From positions 1-14,658 of the forward strand of contig JAKAGL010000033.1 in the NCBI GenBank assembly GCA_021815535.1: a DNA stretch of 14,658 nt, read 5' to 3'. A program made the translations under genes and the position numbers. Shown piece by piece: positions 1-6,579 of the stretch. Positions within the stretch are counted from its first letter, which is position 1; each line of letters begins with the position of its first letter. Source of the DNA: a bacterium (GTDB taxonomy: Bacteria > Nitrospinota_A > UBA7883 > JACRGQ01). The notes under the pieces are model-generated. The model had not been told where the DNA came from and ran no database searches. It was given only the letters and a program-made list of their open reading frames with translations.

Positions 1-629
1 TTCACCATGTCGTCAATCTTTTCCTTCGAGATAAGTTCCGTGATCGGTATGCCGGCAACCGATGAATACCGGGGCAGCGGCACCATATCCTCGCCGTGAA
101 GGCCGAGTACGGTGGCGGTAATATCCAGATTGCTCACACCCAGCTCAAGAGAAATGAAATGGCGGAAACGGGTGCTGTCCAGCACACCGGCCATACCGAC
201 GATCCGTTCGCGCGGGAGCTTGGTATACCGCCGCGCCACCTCGGTCATGGTATCCACCGGGTTCGAAACAACAATGAGGAAACAGTTAGGCGAATGCTTG
301 GCGATCTGCTCGCTGACGCTCTTTACGATCTCCGCGTTAACATCGCGCAGATCCTCGCGCGTCATTCCCGGCTTGCGGGGAAGACCGGCGGTAATAACCA
401 CAATGTCGGAATCCTTGGTGTCGGCGTAGTCGGTGGTCCCCTTCACGCTCATGTCAAAGGCTTCCAACGGTGCCGATTCCATCATGTCCAGCGCTTTTCC
501 CTGCGGAATTCCGTCCACAACGTCAATAAGCACCACGTTGCCCAACCGCTTGTAGATGCAAAGCTGGGCCGTGGTGGCGCCCACATGGCCGGCGCCGACA
601 ATAGTGATTTTATACCGCTTGATGGTCAT
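1..629 (-). CDS. mdh: Malate dehydrogenase (NAD), N-terminal two thirds; 3' end beyond the window
   Basis: Catalyses NAD-dependent interconversion of malate and oxaloacetate in the cytoplasmic TCA cycle. 209 codons are visible; the family is usually about 310 residues, so roughly the last third is outside the window. Seen: the Rossmann dinucleotide motif GAGHVGA (residues 12-18), an Asp after the second strand (LID, D36) as in NAD-preferring enzymes, the substrate loop GLPRKPGMTREDL (82-94) with Arg85 and Arg91, SNPVD (122-126), Arg154 and the catalytic His in GLHGEDMVP (176-184). Arg rather than Gln in the substrate loop argues for malate over lactate dehydrogenase. The start at 629 has AGGA six bases upstream. 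The gene lies 242 bases downstream of aconitase on the same strand, and a strong hairpin in the gap may separate or differentially stabilise the two messages. A weak promoter of its own (TTAACA near 762-767, TATAC near 738-742, minus strand) is possible but unconvincing. Confidence 0.95.
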   Translation of the reverse strand, partial: MTIKRYKITIVGAGHVGATTAQLCIYKRLGNVVLIDVVDGIPQGKALDMMESAPLEAFDMSVKGTTDYADTKDSDIVVITAGLPRKPGMTREDLRDVNAEIVKSVSEQIAKHSPNCFLIVVSNPVDTMTEVARRYTKLPRERIVGMAGVLDSTRFRHFISLELGVSNLDITATVLGLHGEDMVPLPRYSSVAGIPITELISKEKIDDMV

Positions 630-789
630 TGTTTTTCCTTTTCTTGATCACGCCGTTTTCGTGTTCCCGGTTATTGGTGGCAATGTCCAAATATTTCCTC
701 CCGCCAAACCCGTTCGCGCCGCATTGCGGCCGGAACCGTATAAAGTGGCCAACAGCCCGGATGTTAACCGAAGAAGTTGCCTTTTATCA

Positions 790-849
790 GGAAGGGTGCG
801 GGCGGCGCTATTCGGTTCAGCGCCGCCCGCTTGACTTGAAGCCCCTTCC
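790..849 (-). other. Two-tier stem-loop between acn and mdh
   Basis: A perfect 12-bp inverted repeat, GCGGGCGGCGCT (798-809) and AGCGCCGCCCGC (819-830), encloses a 9-base loop. Outside it, GGAAGGG (790-796) can pair with CCCTTCC (843-849), leaving an asymmetric bulge. It begins 23 bases after the aconitase stop. Neither strand has a run of T directly after the stem, so it is not a textbook Rho-independent terminator. A 3'-end stabiliser, an attenuator or a processing site between acn and mdh is equally likely. Confidence 0.6.
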
Positions 850-871
850 AGTATTCAATAAATAAAAGTTC

Positions 872-2785
872 CTACATCGTCTGGCGCGCAAGACCCAATG
901 CGCCGCCAGCCCGTACCTGGTCTTTCTCGCGCGGGGCAAGCCCGTGCTTAACAGGAATTTCGATCCCCTTGCTTTCATTGCGGACAATGATGTTGTCGTT
1001 ATCAAGCGTACCGGCCTTGATGGTCAGTTTATCCCCTTGGGCAATCTTGTCATAATCCGCTTCGTTCACAAACACGAGCGGCAGGATGCCGAAGTTGATC
1101 AGGTTGGAACGGTGAATGCGGGCAAAGCTCTTCACGATGACCGCCTTCACGCCCAGCGCCATCGGGGCAAGGGCCGCATGTTCGCGCGAGGAGCCCTGGC
1201 CATAGTTCTGGCCACCCACAATGAAACCGCCCCCGGCCGCCTTGGCGCGGTCATGGAACGTGGCGTCCACCGACGCGAAGACGTGCTTGGATATTTCCGG
1301 GATGTTGGACCGCAACGGCAGTATCTTCGCCCCGGCCGGCATGATGTGGTCGGTAGTGATATTGTCCGGCACTTTCAGCAGCACCTGGCCCGAAAGGACC
1401 GGTTCCATCGGGTGCGTTTCGGGCAACGGCTTGATGTTCGGGCCGCGCACCACTTCGCCCGCCTTTTTGGGCGGTTTGATGATCATGTTGTCGTCCACGA
1501 TGAACGTCTTGGGCCAGTTGATCTTCGGCGATTTCTTCCCTAACTTGCGCGGGTCGGTCAACTCACCCGTGAGGGCGGCCGCCACGCAGACTTCGGGCGA
1601 GGCAAGATAAACCTGCGCATCTTTGGTGCCGGAGCGCCCCACAAAGTTCCGGTTGAACGAGCGGACCGAGACGCCGGCCGAGTTCGGCGCGAAACCCATG
1701 CCGATGCAGGGGCCGCAACCCGATTCCAAAACGCGCGCGCCGGAGGCGATGATATCGGCCAGTGCGCCGTTCTTCGAGATCATGTTATACACCTGTTTGC
1801 TGCCGGGGGAGATGGCCATGGAAAGCCCCGGATTGATGGTCTTCCCTTTCAGCATCGCCGCCACCGTCATCAGGTCGCGGAATGAGGAGTTGGTGCAGGA
1901 GCCGACAGCGACCTGCGAAACCTTGATCCCCTTGAGGTCCTTCACCTTCGCAACGTTATCGGGCAGGTGCGGCTGGGCAACCATCGGTTCCAAAGTGCCG
2001 AGGTCGATTTCCAGCGTTTCTTCGTATTTGGCGTCGGGGTCGGCGGCAAGCGCCTTGAAATCCTTGCCGCGCTTTTGGGCGGTGAGGAACTTCTTGGTCG
2101 TATCGTCGGACGGGAAAACGGAAGTGGTTGCACCAAGCTCGGCCCCCATGTTGGTGATGGTGGCCCGCTCCGGCACAGAGAGGGTTTTTACGCCCGGCCC
2201 GGAATATTCGATAACCTTGTTGGTTCCCCCCTTAACCGTGAGGCGGCGGAGAACTTCAAGAATCACGTCCTTGGCGGAAACCCACGGCTTGAGTTTACCG
2301 GTCAATTTCACGTTCACCACGGCGGGCGAGGTTAGGAAGAATGGCTGGCCGGCCATTGCCAGCGCAACGTCCAAGCCCCCTGCGCCGATCGAGATCATGC
2401 CAATGCCTCCCTGGGTTGGAGTGTGGCTGTCGGAACCGAGCAAAGTCTGCCCCGGAACACCAAAGCGCTCAAGATGCACTTGGTGGCAAATACCGTTGCC
2501 GGGGCGGGAAAACCAGATGCCATGCTTGGCTGCCACCGACTGGAGATAGAGGTGGTCGTCGGCGTTTTTGAAGTCGTCCTGCAACATGTTGTGATCAACG
2601 TACGAAACGGAAAGCTTTGTTTTTACTTTCGGCACGCCCATAGCCTCGAACTGCAAATAGGCCATCGTGCCGGTGGCGTCTTGCGTGAGAGTTTGGTCAA
2701 TGCGGATTGCGATCGGTTTGCCCGGTACCAACTCCCCTTCGACTAAGTGTGCCTTCAGGATTTTTTGGGTCAGATTGAGCCCCAT
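872..2785 (-). CDS. acn: Aconitate hydratase, Aquifex-type (single polypeptide, 637 aa)
   Basis: Isomerises citrate and isocitrate through cis-aconitate using a [4Fe-4S] cluster, in the cytoplasmic TCA cycle. The three cluster cysteines are present: C297 in GSCTNS and C357/C360 in SGCGPCIG. Other family signatures are the SDSHTPTQGG loop (118-127), the HQVHLERFG segment (101-109) and the swivel-domain motif GQGSSREHAALAP (529-541). The length of 637 residues matches the short aconitase subfamily (Aquifex-type, also in Geobacter-like bacteria), not the ~890-residue AcnA or ~865-residue AcnB. The start at 2785 is preferred over an in-frame ATG at 2803: AGGGGG lies six bases before the former, and family members begin with a short MGxxLTxKIL N-terminus. 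A TAAAAT -10-like hexamer lies at 2826-2821 without a clear -35. mdh follows on the same strand, so the two probably form a TCA-cycle unit. Confidence 0.95.
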   Translation of the reverse strand: MGLNLTQKILKAHLVEGELVPGKPIAIRIDQTLTQDATGTMAYLQFEAMGVPKVKTKLSVSYVDHNMLQDDFKNADDHLYLQSVAAKHGIWFSRPGNGICHQVHLERFGVPGQTLLGSDSHTPTQGGIGMISIGAGGLDVALAMAGQPFFLTSPAVVNVKLTGKLKPWVSAKDVILEVLRRLTVKGGTNKVIEYSGPGVKTLSVPERATITNMGAELGATTSVFPSDDTTKKFLTAQKRGKDFKALAADPDAKYEETLEIDLGTLEPMVAQPHLPDNVAKVKDLKGIKVSQVAVGSCTNSSFRDLMTVAAMLKGKTINPGLSMAISPGSKQVYNMISKNGALADIIASGARVLESGCGPCIGMGFAPNSAGVSVRSFNRNFVGRSGTKDAQVYLASPEVCVAAALTGELTDPRKLGKKSPKINWPKTFIVDDNMIIKPPKKAGEVVRGPNIKPLPETHPMEPVLSGQVLLKVPDNITTDHIMPAGAKILPLRSNIPEISKHVFASVDATFHDRAKAAGGGFIVGGQNYGQGSSREHAALAPMALGVKAVIVKSFARIHRSNLINFGILPLVFVNEADYDKIAQGDKLTIKAGTLDNDNIIVRNESKGIEIPVKHGLAPREKDQVRAGGALGLARQTM

Positions 2786-2910
2786 ATACGTCCCCCTCTT
2801 CATAAAAAAAACGAATTGCTATTTTACTTTAAGTTGAACCCAGCCGCCACTCCACACAGCGGCATCGAACCTGCACACTCTACCAAAAGAGGTTTTGAAA
2901 ATAAACAAAT

Positions 2911-2932
2911 AACGGGAACCGTTCCGAAACGG
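2911..2932 (-). terminator. AACGG triple half-site; possible terminator of the comF/GNAT transcript or operator of acn
   Basis: Three copies of the same pentamer in alternating orientation: AACGG (2911-2915), CCGTT (2919-2923) and AACGG (2928-2932). The middle copy can pair with either neighbour, giving two mutually exclusive 5-bp hairpins. On the minus strand the second hairpin is followed by ATTTGTTTATTTT, which is T-rich but interrupted. It lies 44 bases after the acetyltransferase stop and about 130 bases before the acn start, so it could end one transcript or bind a regulator of the next. The stems are short, so either role is uncertain. Confidence 0.35.
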
Positions 2933-2975
2933 GGATTTGCACCGCGGTTCGGCGGAAGGATATTCCACCTGTCGC

Positions 2976-3464
2976 CTATTTATTGGGCAATTTATGATAT
3001 TGCCAAGCGTCCTTTTTCTTGCCGTAATAGTTCTTCAAAAGACGTCCCCGGACATAACCATGCTTTCCGTAAAAAGCCATGGCCCTTTCGTTTTCCACCG
3101 CCGCTTGCAACACGATTTTACGCGCTCCCCGGTCTGCAAGCGCCCGTTCCGCCATACCGATAAGGCGGCCGCCCAACCCCCTGCGGCGGTATGGATCGAG
3201 AATATCAAGGGTGACGATGCACCCCTCGGCCGGTTTCTCCAGCGAAGTCAACACAAAGCCGACTATCGTTTCGCCGTCCCACACGCAAAAAGCGGGATCG
3301 CGTAAAACCAGCAGGTGGTAATAAATAAAATCTATCGGATAGGCGATGCCGGGGTCAAAACAGATTTGGTCGATCTCCCACATCCGTTGGGCGTCGCCGG
3401 ATGCGGCGGGACGGATTATGATTTCCCCGCCCTCCCCGCGTTTTGCGGCGCCGTCTTGTGACAC
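2976..3464 (-). CDS. GNAT-family N-acetyltransferase, RimI-like
   Basis: A probable cytoplasmic acetyl-CoA-dependent N-acetyltransferase. A single GNAT domain fills almost the whole 162-residue protein. Counting from an alternative GTG at 3476, the acetyl-CoA pyrophosphate-binding motif is RRRGLG (97-102) after the VTLDILDPY strand, and the C-terminal part reads NERAMAFYGKHGYV then KNYYGKKKDAW. The N..A..FY..HGY and YY....DA pattern resembles RimI, which acetylates the N-terminal alanine of ribosomal protein S18. The substrate cannot be told from sequence, and many GNATs share this layout. Start: GTG at 3476 overlaps the comF stop (TAGTG) but has no Shine-Dalgarno; GTG at 3464 has GGAG six bases upstream and is preferred. 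It follows comF with an 11-base overlap or gap at most, so it is the last gene of the PilZ-comF-GNAT unit. Confidence 0.85.
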   Translation of the reverse strand: MSQDGAAKRGEGGEIIIRPAASGDAQRMWEIDQICFDPGIAYPIDFIYYHLLVLRDPAFCVWDGETIVGFVLTSLEKPAEGCIVTLDILDPYRRRGLGGRLIGMAERALADRGARKIVLQAAVENERAMAFYGKHGYVRGRLLKNYYGKKKDAWQYHKLPNK

Positions 3465-3475
3465 CGGGTTCTCCA

Positions 3476-4207
3476 CTATTCAGCGCGGGCGGCCACCGCG
3501 CAGACCACGCGGGCGGCCCCCTGATTCTTCAGTGTGCGGGCGGCCTCTCCCAGCGTAACGCCGGTGGTCATAATGTCGTCCACCAGCAACACCGCCTTGC
3601 CCGCCAGCCTTTCGGGCGAGGGGGCACTAAACGCCTTGGTTATGTTTTTGCGCCGTTCGGCCCGGCTGAGCGAGAATTGCGGCTCGGTGAAACGTGCGCG
3701 CGCCAGCAGGTCTGCCGCCACCGGTACGCCAAACGACTTTCCCACTTCCGCCGCCAACAGCCACGACTGGTTATACCCCCGCTGAAAAAGACGGCGGCGG
3801 TGCAACGGCACCGGGATCACCAGATCGATTCCCTCCATCCCCCCCGCGCGGTGCAGTGCGGAGCAGAGCAACGGGCCGAGCACCCCGGCCAGCCTTGTTT
3901 TTCCGCTGAATTTATACCGGTGGATGAGCGTGCGTGTTTTCCCCTCATAGCGCAATGCGGCGACCGCGCCATCAAACGCCGGCGGGGCGATACGGCAATC
4001 ACCGCACATCATTACGCCCGCTCCGGCCAACTCCCCATCGATGGGAATGGCGCATCGGCGGCAGGCATGTGTGCCAATGGGGGCAAGTTCCGCCATGCAG
4101 GAGGCGCAGATACAGAATATTTCTTCACCGGTTCCCCCTCCGCCGCAAACGGAACAGACAGGTGGAAACGCCACATTCACCGCGTGGCCAACAGCCACCG
4201 CGGCCAT
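3476..4207 (-). CDS. ComF family phosphoribosyltransferase-like protein
   Basis: A 243-residue ComF/GntX-type protein. In competent bacteria ComF supports DNA uptake; in many non-competent bacteria its role is unclear. Seen: an N-terminal zinc-ribbon region with CSVCG (18-22), CICASC (32-37), CRRC (49-52) and CGDC (68-71), then VIPVPLHRRRLFQRGYNQ (130-147), TEPQFSLSRAERRKNI (174-189) and the PRPP-binding loop VLLVDDIMTTGVTL (206-219). All family landmarks are intact. The open frame extends upstream to 4369 inside the PilZ gene, but that extension is arginine/tryptophan-rich and antithetic to the family. The ATG at 4207, or a GTG at 4198 that has GGAGG nine bases upstream, is the likely start. 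The gap to the PilZ stop is 22 bases. No other competence gene is visible in the window. Confidence 0.9.
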   Translation of the reverse strand: MAAVAVGHAVNVAFPPVCSVCGGGGTGEEIFCICASCMAELAPIGTHACRRCAIPIDGELAGAGVMMCGDCRIAPPAFDGAVAALRYEGKTRTLIHRYKFSGKTRLAGVLGPLLCSALHRAGGMEGIDLVIPVPLHRRRLFQRGYNQSWLLAAEVGKSFGVPVAADLLARARFTEPQFSLSRAERRKNITKAFSAPSPERLAGKAVLLVDDIMTTGVTLGEAARTLKNQGAARVVCAVAARAE

Positions 4208-4229
4208 CCTCCGCGCGGCGGCGGCAAGA

Positions 4230-4913
4230 TCAATGAGCCGCAAGAAAATCCGCCACGGCGTGCAACGACTCCTCCGAGGGGTTGAAGAATTCCAGACCGC
4301 AAGTGAACAGTTTCCCCTTCTGGTCCACCCGGCGGACAATGCAGAGCATTTCCAGATTTTTCTTCTCACCGACGGCTGAAACGTTGAGGAAAATATTCAC
4401 GCGGTCCTCCTTTTCAAGTTCCAGAGAGGTCTCGATCATCACCCCTTTTTCGCTGATATCCAGAATGGTGCCGATACCGCTGCGGTCGGCGGTCAGCAGG
4501 TTGTTATCCCGGCGCTTGAGCACCAGCGGCGTGGTGGCCCGCATGAAACGGCGCTTCTGTTTTCTGACGACCTCGGGTTCCGGCTCCATCGGAAAGGATA
4601 AAAGCAGATGCGGTATTTTTTTTTGCAGCAGCTTGACGTTGACTGTCACGGGTTTGCCTTTTTGGGGTATCGCCCGCAGATAACTTAGATCGTAATTGAC
4701 CGGGATCCGCACGAGGCCGTCATCGGCCTGGCGGACGCGGAAAAGGATATATTCCCCCAAACGCGAATCGAGAAGGTCGCCGCGATACTTGTGTTCGCCG
4801 AACTCGAAATACAGTTCTTTGGCGTTATTGATGATGCTTGTGGAAAAAGCGATTGTTTTCTGGCGGGCTTCATCCGCATTGACGTCCGGCTTTTTAGAAT
4901 CCGTTTCGGCCAT
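4230..4913 (-). CDS. PilZ-domain protein (probable c-di-GMP receptor)
   Basis: A 227-residue cytoplasmic protein with no signal or membrane segment. The C-terminal PilZ domain (about 119-225) has both c-di-GMP-binding signatures: RRFMR (121-125, the RxxxR motif) and DISEKG (152-157, the D/NxSxxG motif). The N-terminal ~110 residues form a beta-rich domain (LYFEFGEHKYRGDLLDS, then EYILFRV) that looks like the YcgR-N/PilZN type found in flagellar brakes and related effectors. This suggests a two-domain c-di-GMP effector, but the output is unknown and no flagellar or pilus gene is nearby. Start at 4913: the frame stays open to 5156 but that stretch overlaps the obg 3' end and is not protein-like. 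AAGGG lies about 11 bases upstream of 4913. It is first in the PilZ-comF-GNAT unit. Confidence 0.88.
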   Translation of the reverse strand: MAETDSKKPDVNADEARQKTIAFSTSIINNAKELYFEFGEHKYRGDLLDSRLGEYILFRVRQADDGLVRIPVNYDLSYLRAIPQKGKPVTVNVKLLQKKIPHLLLSFPMEPEPEVVRKQKRRFMRATTPLVLKRRDNNLLTADRSGIGTILDISEKGVMIETSLELEKEDRVNIFLNVSAVGEKKNLEMLCIVRRVDQKGKLFTCGLEFFNPSEESLHAVADFLAAH

Positions 4914-4970
4914 ACCGCACCATTCCCTTCGCAAAACCCCATCGCCACAGCGCAACGTTTTGTTCCCAGG

Positions 4971-4979
4971 ATTATAGCA
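4971..4979 (-). promoter_or_regulatory. Extended -10 promoter of the PilZ-comF-GNAT unit
   Basis: On the minus strand the sequence TGCTATAAT is a perfect -10 hexamer (4976-4971) with the TGn extension (4979-4977). No recognisable -35 is present 16-18 bases upstream. Transcription would start near 4964, giving a leader of about 50 bases. It sits in the 100-base obg-PilZ gap, so the PilZ gene need not depend on read-through from obg. Confidence 0.6.
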
Positions 4980-5013
4980 GAAAGTGGTCCGTAACCGGGT
5001 TAGTTGGATGGCG

Positions 5014-6051
5014 TTATAGGCCGGATTGCACCGCTGCGGCGTCAATGCGGGCGGCACGCGCCTGCTTGACCACCGCCGCCAGATGCCGCACCAGCGGCGG
5101 CAGATTCTCGCCAGTGACGGCGGAAATGGCGAAGACCGTGAAGCCGCGTTTTTCAAACATCACGCGCAACGCATCCAACGGCTCGCGCTCGTACAGTGCA
5201 TCGATCTTTGTCAGTACCACCACTTGCCGCTTGGCTAACAGCGCGGGATCGAACGCTTCCATCTCATGCTCTACCACGGTGAAATCATGGCTGATGCGCT
5301 CAGCGTCGGGGTTGCCCACTTCAACGAGGTGGCACAGCACGGAAGTGCGCTCGATATGTTTGAGGAACTGGATGCCGAGCCCCTTTCCCAAATGCGCCCC
5401 TTCGATCAGCCCCGGCATGTCAGCCATCACAAAGCTGTAATCGTCGCTTTTCACCACGCCGATCTTGGGGGAAAGCGTGGTGAACGGGTAATCGGCGATT
5501 TTCGGCTTCGCCGCGGTGAGACGCGAAATGAGTGTGCTCTTGCCGGCATTCGGCAGGCCGATGATCCCCACATCCGCCAACAGCTTCAGCTCGATGTGAA
5601 GCGATTTCTCCTCTCCCGGCATGCCCGGTTGGGAGAACCGGGGGGCCTGGAAAGTGGACGATCTGAAGAAGGCGTTTCCCTTGCCACCGATCCCCCCTTT
5701 GGCGGCAACCCACCGCTGGCCGTGATCGGTGAGATCGGCCAATACCGCGCCGGTCTCGGCATCCTTGAACACCGTGCCGGGCGGCACCGGAAGGACGAGC
5801 GAATCGCCATCCGTGCCGTGCCGGTCTTGCCCCATACCATAGCCGCCGTTCTCGGCGTCGAACTCCTTTTTATAGCGGAATTTCAGAAGGGTGCTCTCCC
5901 CCTGATCGGCGACAAAAATGACATCGCCCCCCTTGCCGCCGTCGCCGCCATCCGGCCCGCCGCGCGGGACGTAAATTTCGCGGCGGAAGCTGACGCTCCC
6001 CGCACCGCCGTGGCCCGCCTTTATTTTTAGCTTTACCTCATCGATAAACAT
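5014..6051 (-). CDS. obg: Obg family GTPase (ribosome-associated)
   Basis: Essential GTPase linked to 50S ribosome maturation and stress signalling. 345 residues: the glycine-rich Obg fold (1-158; AGHGGAG, GGPDGGDGGKGG) followed by the G domain. G-domain motifs are GLPNAGKST (165-173, P loop), TT at 191-192 in switch I, DMPG (211-214), TKID (281-284, where NKxD is usual) and SAV (310-312). It lacks the C-terminal OCT extension seen in Bacillus Obg, as many Gram-negative Obg proteins do. The start at 6051 is fixed by the highly conserved MFIDEV N-terminus, although the frame is open to 6153. No Shine-Dalgarno precedes it. obg often follows rplU/rpmA, but here the upstream neighbour is noncoding spacer, so it appears to be transcribed on its own. 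Confidence 0.96.
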   Translation of the reverse strand: MFIDEVKLKIKAGHGGAGSVSFRREIYVPRGGPDGGDGGKGGDVIFVADQGESTLLKFRYKKEFDAENGGYGMGQDRHGTDGDSLVLPVPPGTVFKDAETGAVLADLTDHGQRWVAAKGGIGGKGNAFFRSSTFQAPRFSQPGMPGEEKSLHIELKLLADVGIIGLPNAGKSTLISRLTAAKPKIADYPFTTLSPKIGVVKSDDYSFVMADMPGLIEGAHLGKGLGIQFLKHIERTSVLCHLVEVGNPDAERISHDFTVVEHEMEAFDPALLAKRQVVVLTKIDALYEREPLDALRVMFEKRGFTVFAISAVTGENLPPLVRHLAAVVKQARAARIDAAAVQSGL

Positions 6052-6059
6052 AGCAGTAC

Positions 6060-6065
6060 AGTATA
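6060..6065 (-). promoter_or_regulatory. Possible -10 element for a near-leaderless obg transcript
   Basis: TATACT on the minus strand (6065-6060) ends nine bases before the obg ATG. The -35 position (around 6088-6083) reads GCTTCC, a poor match, and there is no TGn extension. If used, transcription would begin within two or three bases of the start codon, which would fit the missing Shine-Dalgarno sequence. Confidence 0.25.
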
Positions 6066-6173
6066 CGGCAATTACATCGGCGGGAAGCAGATAAATCGGC
6101 CGTATTGGGGAGCCGACCGGGTTATTGGTTGCCAAAAATCCTGCAACCTGCAACGGATTTCAGGCACATATCG

Positions 6174-6284
6174 TTACAAAACATAGGATTCCATGATTTT
6201 TCGCCATTTTGCTTCTTTCCTTTTTTGCATCAGCATCAGGCACGCCAGATACGGCAACCGCGGCAATAACTTCAGCGGCTCCAT
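6174..6284 (-). pseudogene. Small minus-strand ORF or 3' remnant of a lost gene
   Basis: A 36-residue frame beginning MEPLKLLPRLPYLACLM and ending KIMESYVL, then TAA at 6174-6176. The frame is open further upstream to a TGA at 6342-6344, about 55 codons in all. Its leucine/proline-rich then lysine/arginine-rich composition and use of CTG, CCG and GCG look more like protein than spacer, although the surrounding DNA is AT-richer. No good ribosome binding site precedes the ATG. It could be the surviving C-terminus of a decayed gene, a true microprotein or chance. I do not recognise a family. Confidence 0.25.
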
Positions 6285-6386
6285 GATTTTCAAATTTCCC
6301 AACTCAGCTTGATTTTCCGCAAACAGAGTTTTTACTGGGGATCAGGCAGGACGAAAAAGGCTGCAAATGAATCTTTTCATCATTCT

Positions 6387-6414
6387 TTGAATCAGAACAT
6401 GATAAGATGATACT
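6387..6414 (+). promoter_or_regulatory. Sigma70-like promoter of the exported orphan gene
   Basis: TTGAAT (6387-6392) and GATACT (6409-6414) are separated by 16 bases. Transcription would start near 6421, leaving a leader of about 160 bases that contains the GTACT repeats described separately. The 6052-6579 spacer as a whole holds this promoter, that leader and the minus-strand remnant; I see no other gene in it. Confidence 0.5.
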
Positions 6415-6431
6415 ACGATAAAAGATTATAA

Positions 6432-6467
6432 ATTTCAGTACTGCGGTACTTGAAGCTGTACTGAAGT
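6432..6467 (+). repeat. GTACT-centred inverted repeat in the leader of the exported gene
   Basis: TTCAGTAC (6434-6441) is a perfect inverted match to GTACTGAA (6458-6465), extendable to 10 bp with one wobble. A third variant, GGTACTTGAAG (6445-6455), sits in the loop, and CAGTACTG (6436-6443) is itself palindromic. It lies just after the predicted transcription start, so it could be an operator or an RNA hairpin in the leader. Confidence 0.55.
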
Positions 6468-6579
6468 GCATTAAAAATGGCTTTTCGGCGGCAGTGGAAA
6501 ATCCGAAAAGTAAATGGTACCAAAGGCGACATTAAAAAGGAGGGAGATAGGGAGAAAAAACGGCAGAGGAATTGTGGTT

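Noticed and set aside
625..690. Short minus-strand ORF from TTG at 690, with GGAGG upstream, running into the mdh start out of frame
   Set aside because: TTG start and no other support; mdh has its own Shine-Dalgarno, so coupling is not needed.
944..1543. Long plus-strand open frames opposite aconitase and, likewise, opposite the M16 genes (11187-12158, 12416-13645)
   Set aside because: Antisense shadows of GC-rich genes: His/Arg-rich, no domain features, and the opposite strand encodes well-conserved enzymes.
2862..2892. tRNA-like fragment on the minus strand: a D-arm-like CTC-TTTTGGTA-GAG followed at once by GGTTCGATGCC
   Set aside because: No anticodon arm and no pairing acceptor or T stem; at most a remnant and probably chance.
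4208..4369. N-terminal extension of the ComF protein
   Set aside because: It overlaps the PilZ gene 3' end in another frame and lies outside the ComF family boundaries.
4914..5156. N-terminal extension of the PilZ protein
   Set aside because: It overlaps the obg coding end, is not protein-like and lies upstream of the probable promoter.
6052..6153. N-terminal extension of obg
   Set aside because: Obg proteins begin at the conserved MFIDEV; the extension is spacer translated by chance.
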